Of a stretch of DNA of 64,000 nt, positions 59,601 through 64,000 are shown piece after piece. The translations under genes were made by a program, and so were the position numbers. Where the stretch lies: positions 868,001 through 932,000 of the forward strand of contig VLTN01000003.1 in the NCBI GenBank assembly GCA_008330645.1. Reading direction: 5' to 3'. Source of the DNA: Cafeteria roenbergensis (lineage: Eukaryota > Sar > Bigyra > Bicosoecida > Cafeteriaceae). Positions within the stretch are counted from its first letter, which is position 1. Every line of letters starts with the position of its first letter. Under the pieces are notes generated by a model. The model saw nothing but the letters and a program-made list of their open reading frames with translations. It made no database searches and was not told where the DNA came from.

Positions 59601-59940
59601 GGCCTCGTCGGGCGCAGGCGGATCCCTGGGGCTGCTGAGCTCGCGGCACGGCGGGGAGGCCAGCCGACGGCGCCGCCGCCGCAAGAAGCGCGGACGCGGG
59701 AAGCACAGTGGCGGTCGCAAGGCGGCGAGGGAATTTGCTCGCCTGCTCGCCGCGCCCCAGGCACGGGCGGCCGACGGATCAGAGCCCCGTAAGGCGTGCA
59801 CGCCCGCCGAGTCGTCTGCCAGGTCGTCCGATGTTTGGGACGCGGCCGGCGACGGCGACGCAGAGGCTGGCGACGGCTCGAGCGCGGACGATGACTCAGT
59901 GGGAGGCGGAACCCACGGCAGCGACAGCGAGGCCGCGTGA
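44647..59940 (+). CDS. Giant disordered protein with single AP2/ERF-like domain
   Basis: One uninterrupted frame, 5097 residues from its first ATG at 44647; the frame is open from about 44476, and PVGFDELVAAWD just before the ATG looks protein-like, so a short 5' exon is possible. Most of the chain is low-complexity Ser/Ala/Gly/Arg. Residues about 960-1125 form a folded helical region (DLSWYALDKLLLRRKLRDE, YWRAFSRYEGGS, LFELADMWCETATAREYTQM). Residues about 1943-2008 resemble an AP2/ERF DNA-binding domain: KRLWVGPRERGWEWEAFLT, IVIGRFPDQASAAVAHDVA, then LPGPRNFDI, following the W-x-E/A strands, the helix with AAxAxDxA and the terminal NF. Residues about 3049-3215 are a charged coiled coil, preceded by poly-Gly and poly-Ala runs. 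Near the end is a strongly basic cluster (RRRRRRKKRGRGKHSGG) that could be a nuclear signal. A chromatin or transcription role is inferred only from the AP2-like segment. Confidence 0.75.
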   Translation: MATRVRPQPGSPERLGSDSKSAAAAARTRRPAVPRRGPAPPARESGRSAAHTRAAGTAVGEGAPAASSSGAVATGASPLSPGEASGSGAGGKPSARGVAPVSLPLTPGREAGSPRSSSSGSSAGAVSPDKAALEQDRAKPLPLAERAPDGVKYWPWRDSSSSGKQQRKPQWRGGLAARSGVFGSSADLRAAELSLRERELAEARLREAHEVATREQIPIERLLLQTPRSGWGPLGSWQELAGQAHASEAGWAVGDGSGGASAEAKPRRRGEREAGEQGRRKRRERSDVTAGSRLALERTDAAAGSAASATAAARQVGPAGGAQALPPGGMSPGGMSPPLPAGSSSTCSTPVAEASAAFGDGASAAAAAGADTAVREPRRGAGASHRALKRGLSLDPAASPLGGGDGSADAGRFGFEVAPAPAASSFARPDSGGDGPFERASAFDEDNSRLSSPASGSSRSSDGPVTELTAAGNFDLAAPGAATAAEASPERRRAGDQHDAGASHDPSPWAEFDATSPRQHSPSNIPVTPSRRGHDAIPLSPSSGPHRPATGADQRSKQASDAGSPTAALSALAAAALAGRRGSTGTAVGRGPAADGVASALRAKARERQQQRNAMRAQSFKRATAAGGDLAGATDPVARGAAAGIEGKGADASRLVSQGSAGSELTGTEDTGSDGAAVDAASLAADVVAGQDPRDAGFVAPPSARGYLARLVRRPADVAPDGNLTFQARRRRARWLRRVSVGPGHIQALVALQRSAEREAKDAGLHTAVKYKHRHLLGGAVRSARAAADVATEEELRRAGKRAARRQREVARVVERQKAAELAAAMARGDSSAMRAVTPAAERARRAEARAVAAAMAAAGKAEHAADGLAGRSEELMDRETSSAVGFDLGDVGGPGEGGSSMWGGADSSAPGGAGASSGAGGRLGTAGGQSEPGLVGDPAAPSSDYQLPPAAQPAKSVPLRRVVPYQAQGDLSWYALDKLLLRRKLRDEAPVQRALRRYWRAFSRYEGGSRVVSRSTYISLMSRAYLILVPDAGALARAAGSGVIAPRGANATEEAQAEAEAVARFEWERDTWRGDDEDPLRSLDEPGLARSLFELADMWCETATAREYTQMLLWLLARISPRHAGCDGKRGSPKPPAPGSRWQDFEHPSLPAAPVGEALAVARCGTAESGERGGGMPRRFDAPAIALPLGNEQFRPRAEGGVPLGAAQQLGQSLFAGSGAAGSAGSSVVGAAVASAGGSLAAGRWERDDSGAWFNTTVDSAIRQARSAIAAEEALQQAKASAIAAAAAQALDEASVSARRKAAEARLQQQRARRNQAGAGEGKPTRVKRGSLLGAKLRAAVRTVQESGPPSTPSDAVSDDETGASSAEDVGRTSRQSAQLGAGADAVASEGQGASAGGGKGTLSQVLAVKVPLGIGPRRRPRLWELYGVRPVRVAVRGAESFGGHLVPGVGPGRNVAAGGRGGARRLGDSLGAQAAAASASVQRRRDIAVATGVGSSLMGRLGPAEEAFALQLEQEAAQASASGRAGLAQADAPAEGPRGFGSGSLGPANAALRRAAGDVLGVGGGPKGAQRQEDGSAGASSASLRRRRGQMRRAARAAALLAGGSRRSGRVPDRRARASVRRPKLRPGNGAGPGSDADAERSDDAGGAARARREARRRTAARRDSVARKARRASVAGREESAAPKRGASLCAEGDGDSEGSGAASAGSLSSVEALFELRYAGGAAAAAARPWADRYAPDDSSEDSDSRPQERARALLRAPSAAQRLRAVDERIRHLFVDPACLLTSGLPGEGQASPDNAGPAASADASEGKGPRSASALFQLVRASAADREAFAAASQEAGAAVPGWPPRPHDASERMRPSSTGVVPLSDATSGSEAAGSGEDSTEGEPALPGAADGRATPLAGGRRGDWSCPTGAVGPAGVKDAGTGVQAFVADGVTRLGSRKRLWVGPRERGWEWEAFLTPEGGGEIVIGRFPDQASAAVAHDVAMAATRLPGPRNFDIAGRLLEPSEEEIAARPRVFWPASSRPGAWRAARSAGAAMRAPWRSRAPQAGLGAGTSSFVPEGVSGEESSDDADTWAAELQRRRQAEEVHRKQAEQRSAWARRQVKAAPGQSGSAGGPRPAADEPLASISTPLPTGVLAGAEAEPGLCVLASTGPGAEPGSEAAPEVREWAEATLNPKAADPLVNQPQLIVESGTRVPFEGVAKEGGDAAHPARDPGAEAPSPSATTAGRPRAAVTPKLKPGHAGGPPAGTPESAARRRPDATPHGPSVDALSATGSRSVTSSATAGPLDGAVGVARAAAAPPAAASRATMDSESVAPNHPALSTYAVAPSAGVSRGGFRFLATGGLKVASEGIDGAGPVGMIGMDPLTKVRRTPFSGGDLGRLVPLPPPQAVHLHSSSSAGAGTAESMLGSVGQLVSCSDAVVAVKMGDRSRAQAPARPGRGRDWGRREWTPRVAAAVADALASAGGAGGLAPEEASEVVRATLAASAGGVSPAPRSKGGAEDAPDKWGAASVRTAKSAGGTEASLHVAGGAGGAGWGVAAPLMPSALSGWVESSLASGHGGDPEHVPAGEAHPWAWGESGSNAGLLAQLAAAAGLARVRYAGASARKGWLAMMLGQGATQAAEADDSDVESALSSEDEGQVLAAARPGLPGGKTKAKKQRAGTPTMAAQESRVEQARAKLKTFAKLQASAARERRELLGQTGPKPKTPSGAFAELSAALGIDLTSALAKLDAEAEAKAKARRAAMPRRQRERMPSPPPSEDERASAAKLGGREDAGGTGSQSPGMRAPPTAQGEAGQLPAAQPQGAVAGQAGSPGPGEAGPRPPLASGAGPSPAARGTGGPAGAPGGSVGVAAGTARQIRARVADAARAAAGGVSPLSTTNGRGAKAPAAPANPQSVAAELADLAKSLEAERERLKAQRAAQALLGEGGQSPLEGRSEESQDAPGGAGPAERDADDGATGGGRLELADGSAKVGGGSGSHPSREPGAIERGERGGGGGGGGGGGGGGAAAQDGAASTGVAVDGGQGSKAERSQEATAAAAAAAVADRVERRELAASKALERQLRVRQAADRSEELHTRARFVLSRARKAMVAATAAKAKRLGGGAKASMAEVAETVRLEQRASKLREEALRLKAEADELAAQVEGAIRDRRTRRARDKSAAEAADEATAHGRRRLAAIDATEVRSRLRFRSWIGDALEADAQERARLGGRPGSGRDASDAAGGPHVAGGPERTAGRGAASADVADGSSVGGARASRDRLVPHAGTSASAAGPSSARGPASVSGAPAVALPSPAGGVAQSATTPLSDELPLHRGTAAFDDGRTADEEGAGGLPRKGPAAAPGAVGSARTAQGGGGVDADQQPDGPRSPRPAAAAVETFAGHAVGTLPLRPRSRPSRGRTEPAQERLAGAGEGHSQARAAVTGSGDTPASPSRTGSFWWLKTPPAHSSAGTSDARQPPDAETSHRVDDGGDGGDHERHGGPTTAAADEASGAAPQSARGPVVPAEESEAPAAVPSPRGTEGPAQSPAKLAGVSQGSDVALDLGDWRRAGGSADGKQRFRSKEESEEIDRLLKRTDGRRASMPADMSAARKRLARARRLLALLRPVLQRNQPVSGAAAAFVWRHWVDKQGRRRDGAAVGEQAKAALGQAARLRSAVVVASSDGEAAGGASREPLLRLRGTPRAKMYDDEPLRGASASASERRPSVLLARESAQAGTGPAAVPSRRASVGTAQRRSQRPIVYDDSVLLASGSAGVDAPPRPQSAHSGARHERPLQLAAAPPHPDGVLLQIRETGQLVRLPREAAMPLVAEGLGILVMRASDSLARRPAPAQERVSEPLRQSTSRAGRSAGSSRPAATPTVDPGRVAAAMAAELAEGEEASDPGRARARSPQVPRRPMRSPKPLVVRRAMSPALKAREAGSRGSSRHSQQHQHQLQQQRGRQRGASDEPLALEGMSAVGGLSASGLGKQVVAASAEEAQRVADEVAGRTPAQVQLLAAWARSRGIELPEETLMVAASTGAGHIVVEERRRRARSRSPGSVSSDDDAAGPEDGASDTERGIRRTPAGGGREPGMRSIRSPLQRSVRPLRSADHLGLERVAEPQAVGGATTLRPHRPAAADAKKPVRAPWSSMQTIPVARPAEASTAAEATTASPSATRASVKASPRASPPPSASGAASSPCVALRGVGTGAPAGAASLELNDDEDDVEIALGDERLVTERHAAEADDGPLPRGAMGLDDRTTAVVEPLSERVTYPRPRTRGAASRLAGGPKPPASVRVVPETGAVRQSTPSSVRAELMAPCADWSAADWARAARAEAAADGPPVSLRPVPAEPAAGPGRDQPSHAPRAPASPSRAAFRLASPLPASAAGGGSDSESGAEGPKRRWDAASRSTIKGGFTDYSSDEGRRSNSSPLRVHRPRQPASKPAGGADRLSPEPGHEQPVQLSVALPPRDPHGSPDQLLASPVESAAARGRALALTRSAQSVPMLDLTTVPLVATGSEEADLRAPSADLAAVVPRRPAGRPRRAAGHQSARAHGGSLASRRDRVGPSAFGSFTARAVPMRWTGPDRSAADLRDPAASPVVAGPRRQGMPSRAAFVAAKPRAPRARRPQPSQTLQHRPQPALQAGSDVRGRDGAALAVHPTAASREPGRHSAAAEVPSGVVGGSRAAAGVSNHRRMILAHSSTAVRQSARRELEQAQAQAGLAQGRPVHVQDGAAGVQAAISASERRRREAAESQAALTAAAILRKPPGPAADSKGRALRSPEAAPLPAAASSASSHSGGADGPDMVEVALQRLSNIVSASRGPPTGRQPGRQPLYRSRTAAAAASARSGPAAVAAASPVGPAVGAASPDAALRQQTTVLAASADAWLAPGPSSYRAAAGAAAASREGAESARSRAPHVPAGVGPSAVLSASGAPQRSRHGGGHHRPAPTLTDLGLLDNAAASPWQRQWPATAGTGTAAGARSARGDDGSRLAVQSGISPRNAATASSGAGGSLGLLSSRHGGEASRRRRRRKKRGRGKHSGGRKAAREFARLLAAPQARAADGSEPRKACTPAESSARSSDVWDAAGDGDAEAGDGSSADDDSVGGGTHGSDSEAA
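53640..53692 (+). repeat. GGT/GGC triplet run coding for poly-Gly
   Basis: Triplets GGT and GGC encode about 14 glycines in the AP2-like giant, followed at about 53767-53790 by a CTG/GCT run encoding poly-Ala. Both are slippage-prone low-complexity tracts. Confidence 0.85.
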
Positions 59941-60296
59941 CCTCCTGCTGGGCGCGCGTGCCATACATTGTAGCGAGGGTGATGAACGAGGGAGGGGGGG
60001 GGGGGGGGGGGGGGGTGACTGGTTTTGTTTTTGTGAGTGTGCAGGACGTGTCGTGGCTTCTTCCGCTGAGTCTCGGCCGCCTCACTGGCGCGCAGGGTAA
60101 TGAAACGTGTTGTGGCCGCTCGTCGCTATCGCCGCGTCACCACGCGTAGCTCTTGGCATCACGAAACTTCGCGGCATTGCGCAACGTGGTCACAGCGTCC
60201 CGAGTGGTGCCGTACCAGAGCAACCGGGGTCGGGGCGCCGTGACAAGCACTCGTCACTCGGCGATCAGCGCCCGCTCTGGACTCAGGCACCAGCGC
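59941..60296. other. Convergent intergenic region
   Basis: These 356 bases lie between the AP2-like giant and the TBC gene. They contain a G22 homopolymer and a relatively T/G-rich stretch after it (GTTTTGTTTTTGTGAG), plausibly 3'-end processing sequence of the rightward gene. No gene or RNA gene was found. Confidence 0.5.
59994..60015 (+). repeat. G22 homopolymer
   Basis: Twenty-two consecutive guanines about 55 bases after the stop codon of the AP2-like giant. The exact length may be a sequencing artefact; it could form a G-quadruplex in the 3' UTR. Confidence 0.8.
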
Positions 60297-63200
60297 TCAG
60301 CGCTCGGCGCCGTCCTCGGCAGTTGCCTGGCGAATGGCATCAGCGCACAGCGCCTGCCAGTGGGCCAGCAGCTCCTTCTGCTCGGCCTCCTGGCCTGCGG
60401 CAGTGAGCCGCGCCAGCTGGTCCTGCAGCGCGGCCCGAGACTGGGACAGCTCCTCCAGCCGCGTGTCGGTCATGGTGTGCCGCCAGACCGCTTGCTCCCA
60501 CCTCTCCATGGCTGCCTTGCAGCGGGCGTCCAGCGCGGGGATGAGCCGCCGGGCTCGGACCACCGCTGCGCTCGTCTCCACCACCGCCTCCTCCTGCCCC
60601 GCCGCGTCGCAGTGCATGCCACGGTCCATTGCAGCGAAGATCCCGCGCTTGGCGGCGGCGAGCTGCTCGCGCGACTCCTGCACCTCGGCCTCCGCCTCCT
60701 GGCGCTCGATGTGAGAATCGACGTAGGCCTGCTTGGCCACAGGCCACGTGGCGACGAGCACTCGAATTTTGCGCATGATGGCCTCAGCGTCCGACCGGGT
60801 CGACCCCGACAGCTCCGAGAGCCGGAGCCCGATGCGCCTGAGCAGGTCGGGAGGCGGAGGAGGCAGCGCGCCCGCCATAGCACGAGTGGAGCCGTCGGCC
60901 GCTGCCTCACCCTCTCCCGCTGCGCGGGTGCCCCTGCCGGCGCTGGCGGACACAGTGGCCTGCAGCGTGGCGCTTCCGGCCACTGCTCGCTGGAGCGCCG
61001 CCTTGCGCGTCGCAGGGCTTGCGACGGCGGGACTGGACCCCCAGGCGCCGTCCTCGGCCCGGCAACCGCCCGCGAACCGCTCCAGCTGGCGAACGCGCCC
61101 GCCTGGCCGACGCCGCTCGGGCGTACTGGGCGGCGATGTCGTCTCTGGAGCAGTGCCTGTGCCGGCCACGCTGTCGCCACCCCTGGCCACCGCGGCCTCC
61201 GATGGTGCCTCGGACTCGCCGTAGGCCGGCTGAAACTGCGGCGCGGCGTTGGCTGCCTCGATCGCTCGCGACGCTGCCGAGCGCTCCGCCCTGGCTGTGC
61301 GCTCCGAGGAAACCGCGTCCCGCCCGAGCAGTGCCAAGATTCCGGCGCCGCTCGATGCTGCCGCAGCAGCGCCGGCAGCCTGCTGGCCCGCTGTCGCCGG
61401 CTGGTCTCGGCCAGCCGTGCCCGATGACGCGGTGGAGGCAAAGGATCCGGCTCTGTTGGCAGAGCCGAGGGACGCACGCGACGCGGGCGACGAGCTGGCT
61501 GAAGTCGGCGCTGGCGCAACGCGCGAGGCTGCCGCAGCGACGGCGGCGGCAGAGCCAGCGGGCGATGGCAGGGCGCTCGGCTGGACGTCCCACCCCGCGG
61601 ACACAGCCTGCGCCAAGAGCGCAAGCCGCTGCTCGGCCGACGCTGTGTCTTGCGCCCCCGGCGACGGAGCGAGGGCGCAGTCCTCACGCGCTTCCAGCGG
61701 GCAGCGCAGCACCGCCGCCCGGGGCGCAGGCTGGGGAGCGAGCAGGGGCCGGGGGAGCTCGGCGCGCTGGCGCGTTGCTGCTGCGGACCAGCCGCCGCTC
61801 CCTCGCGGCAGCTCCGCCGGCCCCGTGTGCCCAGCCGACCTGGCGACCAGCTGCCGAAGCGCGGCCAGCGCGTACCCCTCCTCCTGCTCCCTGAGCGAGG
61901 CCGCCGTCACTGGCACCGTGGCGGCCCGCTGCAGGAGGCCGGTGTGGTCGAACAGGTGCCACAGAGGCACGATCGCGACTTCGGCGCCGTCCAAAGGCGG
62001 CCCTAGCTCGTGGCGACCGGGCGCTGCCCCGCCAACGACGGCAGGGACCCCGTCCGCAGTCCCGGCGCCTCGCTCTTCTGCCACCAACTCTGCGAGCTGC
62101 AAGCTCATCCTGGCCTCCTGCGGCTCTGCCACGTCGTCCTGGACCACGCTGAGGCAAGCCAGGGTGTCCAAAACGGACGTGGCCAAGCCTTGCGCGGAGG
62201 GAGCGGCGCCGTCCCCGCCTCCTCCAGCAAGACGGCGGGCTCGCCCCAGCGCAGCAGCGGCGGCGGCCGGCCGAACAGCCTTCCATGGGCACGGCACCAC
62301 GGCCGCGCCAGCTGCTCCTCGTCCACAGCCCTGCCCACCCGGGCCGGCGCCAGCTGCCGTCGCGGGTGCGCCGGCGTTTGCGATGGCGAGGCCTGCTCGT
62401 AACACGGCCAGCTCCGCCCCGCTCTTGCACGCCTCCCGCCACGCGCGCAGCAGCGCCATGGCTCCGCCCAGCCCCAGGGCACGGGCCCCCGCGCCCAGCC
62501 CCTCCGTCGCCGCGACGGCAACCCGAAACAGCGCCGGCTGGCCCTCCAGGAACAGGGCGTCGAACACTCGCACCAGCGTGTGGTGCGGCAGGGCCGTTGC
62601 GAGCAGCGGGATGAGCAGGTGAGAGGCTTGCAAGTCCGCCGTCAGCCCGTGGGCGGCCAGCCTGGCGAGGGTTGACCCTCGCCTTCCCGTCGCGCGCGTC
62701 ACCGCCGCCAGCTGGTGAGCGAGGAGGGAGAGCCCTGACAGGTCGGGCGCCCACACAGCCGCGCATCCGCTGCGATCGATCAGGGAGGCCACCAGTTGCA
62801 CTGCCCTCGCGCACGCCGCTTGCAGCCACCGGGGGAGCGGCTTGGGGATCGCTGGCCGCCCCGCGCTGATCAAGCCTGGGGGCAGGGGCGACCCTGGCAG
62901 AGCGGAGAGCGGGGGCGTGATCGGCCGCCTCCCGGCGCGGCCCGAGAGGGCCGGATGCCTGCCGCCCTGGACGCTGCTGCGGCCCGTCACCGCGCGGTCG
63001 GCTCCTTCGACGCCGCCTTCGGCATCATCGCCCCCCTCGCCGTCGGCGTCGCAGGTGTCGTCGGCGTCATCGGCGTCACCGGTGTCGTGCGCGGACTGCC
63101 TTGACGCCACGAGGGTCAAGCTTGGCGCCAGCCCGGCGGCGGGCTCCGCTGCATCGGCGTCCCAGGTGGCGCGCCGCTGGCGAGGGTCCGGCCGCCGGGG

Positions 63201-64000
63201 CGCGGGTGAAGCCAGCCGGGTGAACTCGGTGCGAGGGTCGGGGCCGTGGTCCCGCGCGCCGTGCAACGTGCCGCCGAGGGGCGAACGCTTCGCTCGAGCG
63301 GGGTCGGCACCGGTCGGCGCCGGCACCGGTTTGGGCGGCGGCGGCGGCGTCGGCAGCACGCGCCAGGAGGCGTCCCGGGCGTCGCCTGGCCACCAGCCGG
63401 CCGCCTCCTCGACCCCGGCGCGCTCGCCGCTGGCGCGCGCACTGCGAGGGACTGATGGTTCCATTGCCGCACGCTCGGCTGGGCCGGGCCCACCCCGGGG
63501 CGCCGGCCCAGGTATGCAGTAGGCATCTGCACCAGCCACAGCGAGCAGGATCGCAGCCGCCGCGAAGTTCTCTCCCTGGCAGTACCCCACGGCGGGCCTC
63601 AGCAGCGACGCGCCGCGCAGAACCGCGAACAGCGCGGACTGCCCCTCCGAGGACGACAGCCAGGGGTGGCCAGGACACGTGCGCGGAACGTCCCGCTGGA
63701 TCTCTCCGGGCAGGCCCTGCATGCTGTGGGGCCCGTCGTCGCCCTCTGCGCCGTCAAAGGAGTTCAACCACTCCTGCTCGGCTCGAGCAACTGCGTCGAC
63801 AGCAGTGCCCGACGGAACGCTCTCCAGTCGAGCACACCGCTCCCAAAACACAGGCCTCAAGTGACGCTCCACGGCACCGCTCCAAACACAGCCCTGAAGG
63901 AGCGCGCGCCGCAGTGTGGCGTCGCTGGCAAACTGCCGGGAACAGCTTGCGAGGCGCAGGGAGTCCCGAAGGCCCAGGAAGCCGCCCAGCCTGTCGCCAA
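60297..64000 (-). CDS. TBC-domain Rab GAP, 5' end outside window
   Basis: The frame is open from the window edge to the stop at 60297 (about 1233 residues visible), with no start ATG inside, so the N-terminus lies beyond base 64000. The first visible residues, LGGFLGLRDSLRLASCSRQF, resemble an F-box. A TBC domain follows: RHLRPVFWERC, GEIQRDVPRTCPGHPW with the arginine finger (IxxDxxR), GQSALFAVL, VGYCQGENF with the glutamine finger, then after an insert of about 220 low-complexity residues the C-terminal part (SHLLIPLLATALPHHTLVRVFDALFLEG, PALFRVAVA). Both catalytic fingers are present, so GTP hydrolysis by a Rab is likely stimulated. A long disordered middle and a C-terminal coiled coil (EEAVVETSAAVVRARR, LEELSQSRAALQDQLARL) complete it. 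It would act in membrane traffic; the partner Rab is unknown. Confidence 0.8.
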   Translation of the reverse strand, partial: GDRLGGFLGLRDSLRLASCSRQFASDATLRRALLQGCVWSGAVERHLRPVFWERCARLESVPSGTAVDAVARAEQEWLNSFDGAEGDDGPHSMQGLPGEIQRDVPRTCPGHPWLSSSEGQSALFAVLRGASLLRPAVGYCQGENFAAAAILLAVAGADAYCIPGPAPRGGPGPAERAAMEPSVPRSARASGERAGVEEAAGWWPGDARDASWRVLPTPPPPPKPVPAPTGADPARAKRSPLGGTLHGARDHGPDPRTEFTRLASPAPRRPDPRQRRATWDADAAEPAAGLAPSLTLVASRQSAHDTGDADDADDTCDADGEGGDDAEGGVEGADRAVTGRSSVQGGRHPALSGRAGRRPITPPLSALPGSPLPPGLISAGRPAIPKPLPRWLQAACARAVQLVASLIDRSGCAAVWAPDLSGLSLLAHQLAAVTRATGRRGSTLARLAAHGLTADLQASHLLIPLLATALPHHTLVRVFDALFLEGQPALFRVAVAATEGLGAGARALGLGGAMALLRAWREACKSGAELAVLRAGLAIANAGAPATAAGAGPGGQGCGRGAAGAAVVPCPWKAVRPAAAAAALGRARRLAGGGGDGAAPSAQGLATSVLDTLACLSVVQDDVAEPQEARMSLQLAELVAEERGAGTADGVPAVVGGAAPGRHELGPPLDGAEVAIVPLWHLFDHTGLLQRAATVPVTAASLREQEEGYALAALRQLVARSAGHTGPAELPRGSGGWSAAATRQRAELPRPLLAPQPAPRAAVLRCPLEAREDCALAPSPGAQDTASAEQRLALLAQAVSAGWDVQPSALPSPAGSAAAVAAAASRVAPAPTSASSSPASRASLGSANRAGSFASTASSGTAGRDQPATAGQQAAGAAAAASSGAGILALLGRDAVSSERTARAERSAASRAIEAANAAPQFQPAYGESEAPSEAAVARGGDSVAGTGTAPETTSPPSTPERRRPGGRVRQLERFAGGCRAEDGAWGSSPAVASPATRKAALQRAVAGSATLQATVSASAGRGTRAAGEGEAAADGSTRAMAGALPPPPPDLLRRIGLRLSELSGSTRSDAEAIMRKIRVLVATWPVAKQAYVDSHIERQEAEAEVQESREQLAAAKRGIFAAMDRGMHCDAAGQEEAVVETSAAVVRARRLIPALDARCKAAMERWEQAVWRHTMTDTRLEELSQSRAALQDQLARLTAAGQEAEQKELLAHWQALCADAIRQATAEDGAER

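Noticed and set aside
1-64000. tRNA or rRNA genes
   Set aside because: TTCGA-like B-box fragments occur only inside coding regions and none is paired with a usable acceptor stem and A-box at the right distance.
1-64000. Transposons, retroelements or virus-derived genes
   Set aside because: No reverse transcriptase, transposase, integrase or capsid-like frame and no terminal repeats were recognised.

Overview
The window is very GC-rich nuclear DNA from a unicellular eukaryote. It carries spliceosomal introns with GTGAGT/GTGAGC-type donors and C-rich acceptors ending in cgcag; the eight introns I could place are about 170-260 nt long. It also holds eukaryote-specific genes: a core exosome subunit (EXOSC9/RRP45), the Arp2/3 subunit ARPC3, eukaryotic-type RtcB ligase, a TBC Rab-GAP and centrin-binding Sfi1-type proteins. 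Alanine-rich, disordered giant proteins and Sfi1-type repeats suggest a flagellated alga or protist. The sequence alone does not settle the lineage (haptophyte, pelagophyte or other stramenopile, or green alga). I see no transposon, viral relic, tRNA, rRNA or CRISPR.

Layout, left to right: an unknown helical protein (+, 474-1766); a membrane-anchored ATP-grasp protein (-, 2321-4180); an unknown two-exon protein (+, 5323-6893); EXOSC9 in three exons (-, 7122-9107); a three-exon fusion of a methylthioinosine-phosphorylase-like domain with an MTA/SAH-deaminase-like domain (+, 9263-11983); an intronless 3202-residue giant (-, 12475-22083); ARPC3 (+, 22317-23213); an RPEL-kelch protein (-, 23606-27053); a short Sfi1-like protein (-, 27681-30701) divergent from a 3611-residue Sfi1-like protein (+, 31288-42123); RtcB in two exons (-, 42463-44270); an intronless giant of about 5100 residues with one AP2/ERF-like domain (+, 44647-59940); and a TBC-domain gene (-, 60297 to beyond the window).

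Genes lie on alternating strands almost without exception (11 of 12 neighbouring pairs are opposed). The region therefore consists of short divergent promoters (155 to about 600 bp, with a longer gap of about 1.1 kb at 4181-5322) and short convergent 3' gaps (about 230-550 bp). Small conserved genes carry introns, while four long genes are single uninterrupted frames of 3-15 kb.

Functional themes: methylthioadenosine salvage and purine recovery (the fusion enzyme), RNA processing (EXOSC9, RtcB), actin (ARPC3 next to a putative actin-binding RPEL-kelch protein), centrin/basal-body scaffolds (the two Sfi1-like genes) and Rab traffic (TBC). The most unusual items are the phosphorylase-deaminase fusion, the RPEL-kelch architecture and the head-to-head Sfi1-like pair, one member of which has about 80 repeats of 33 residues.
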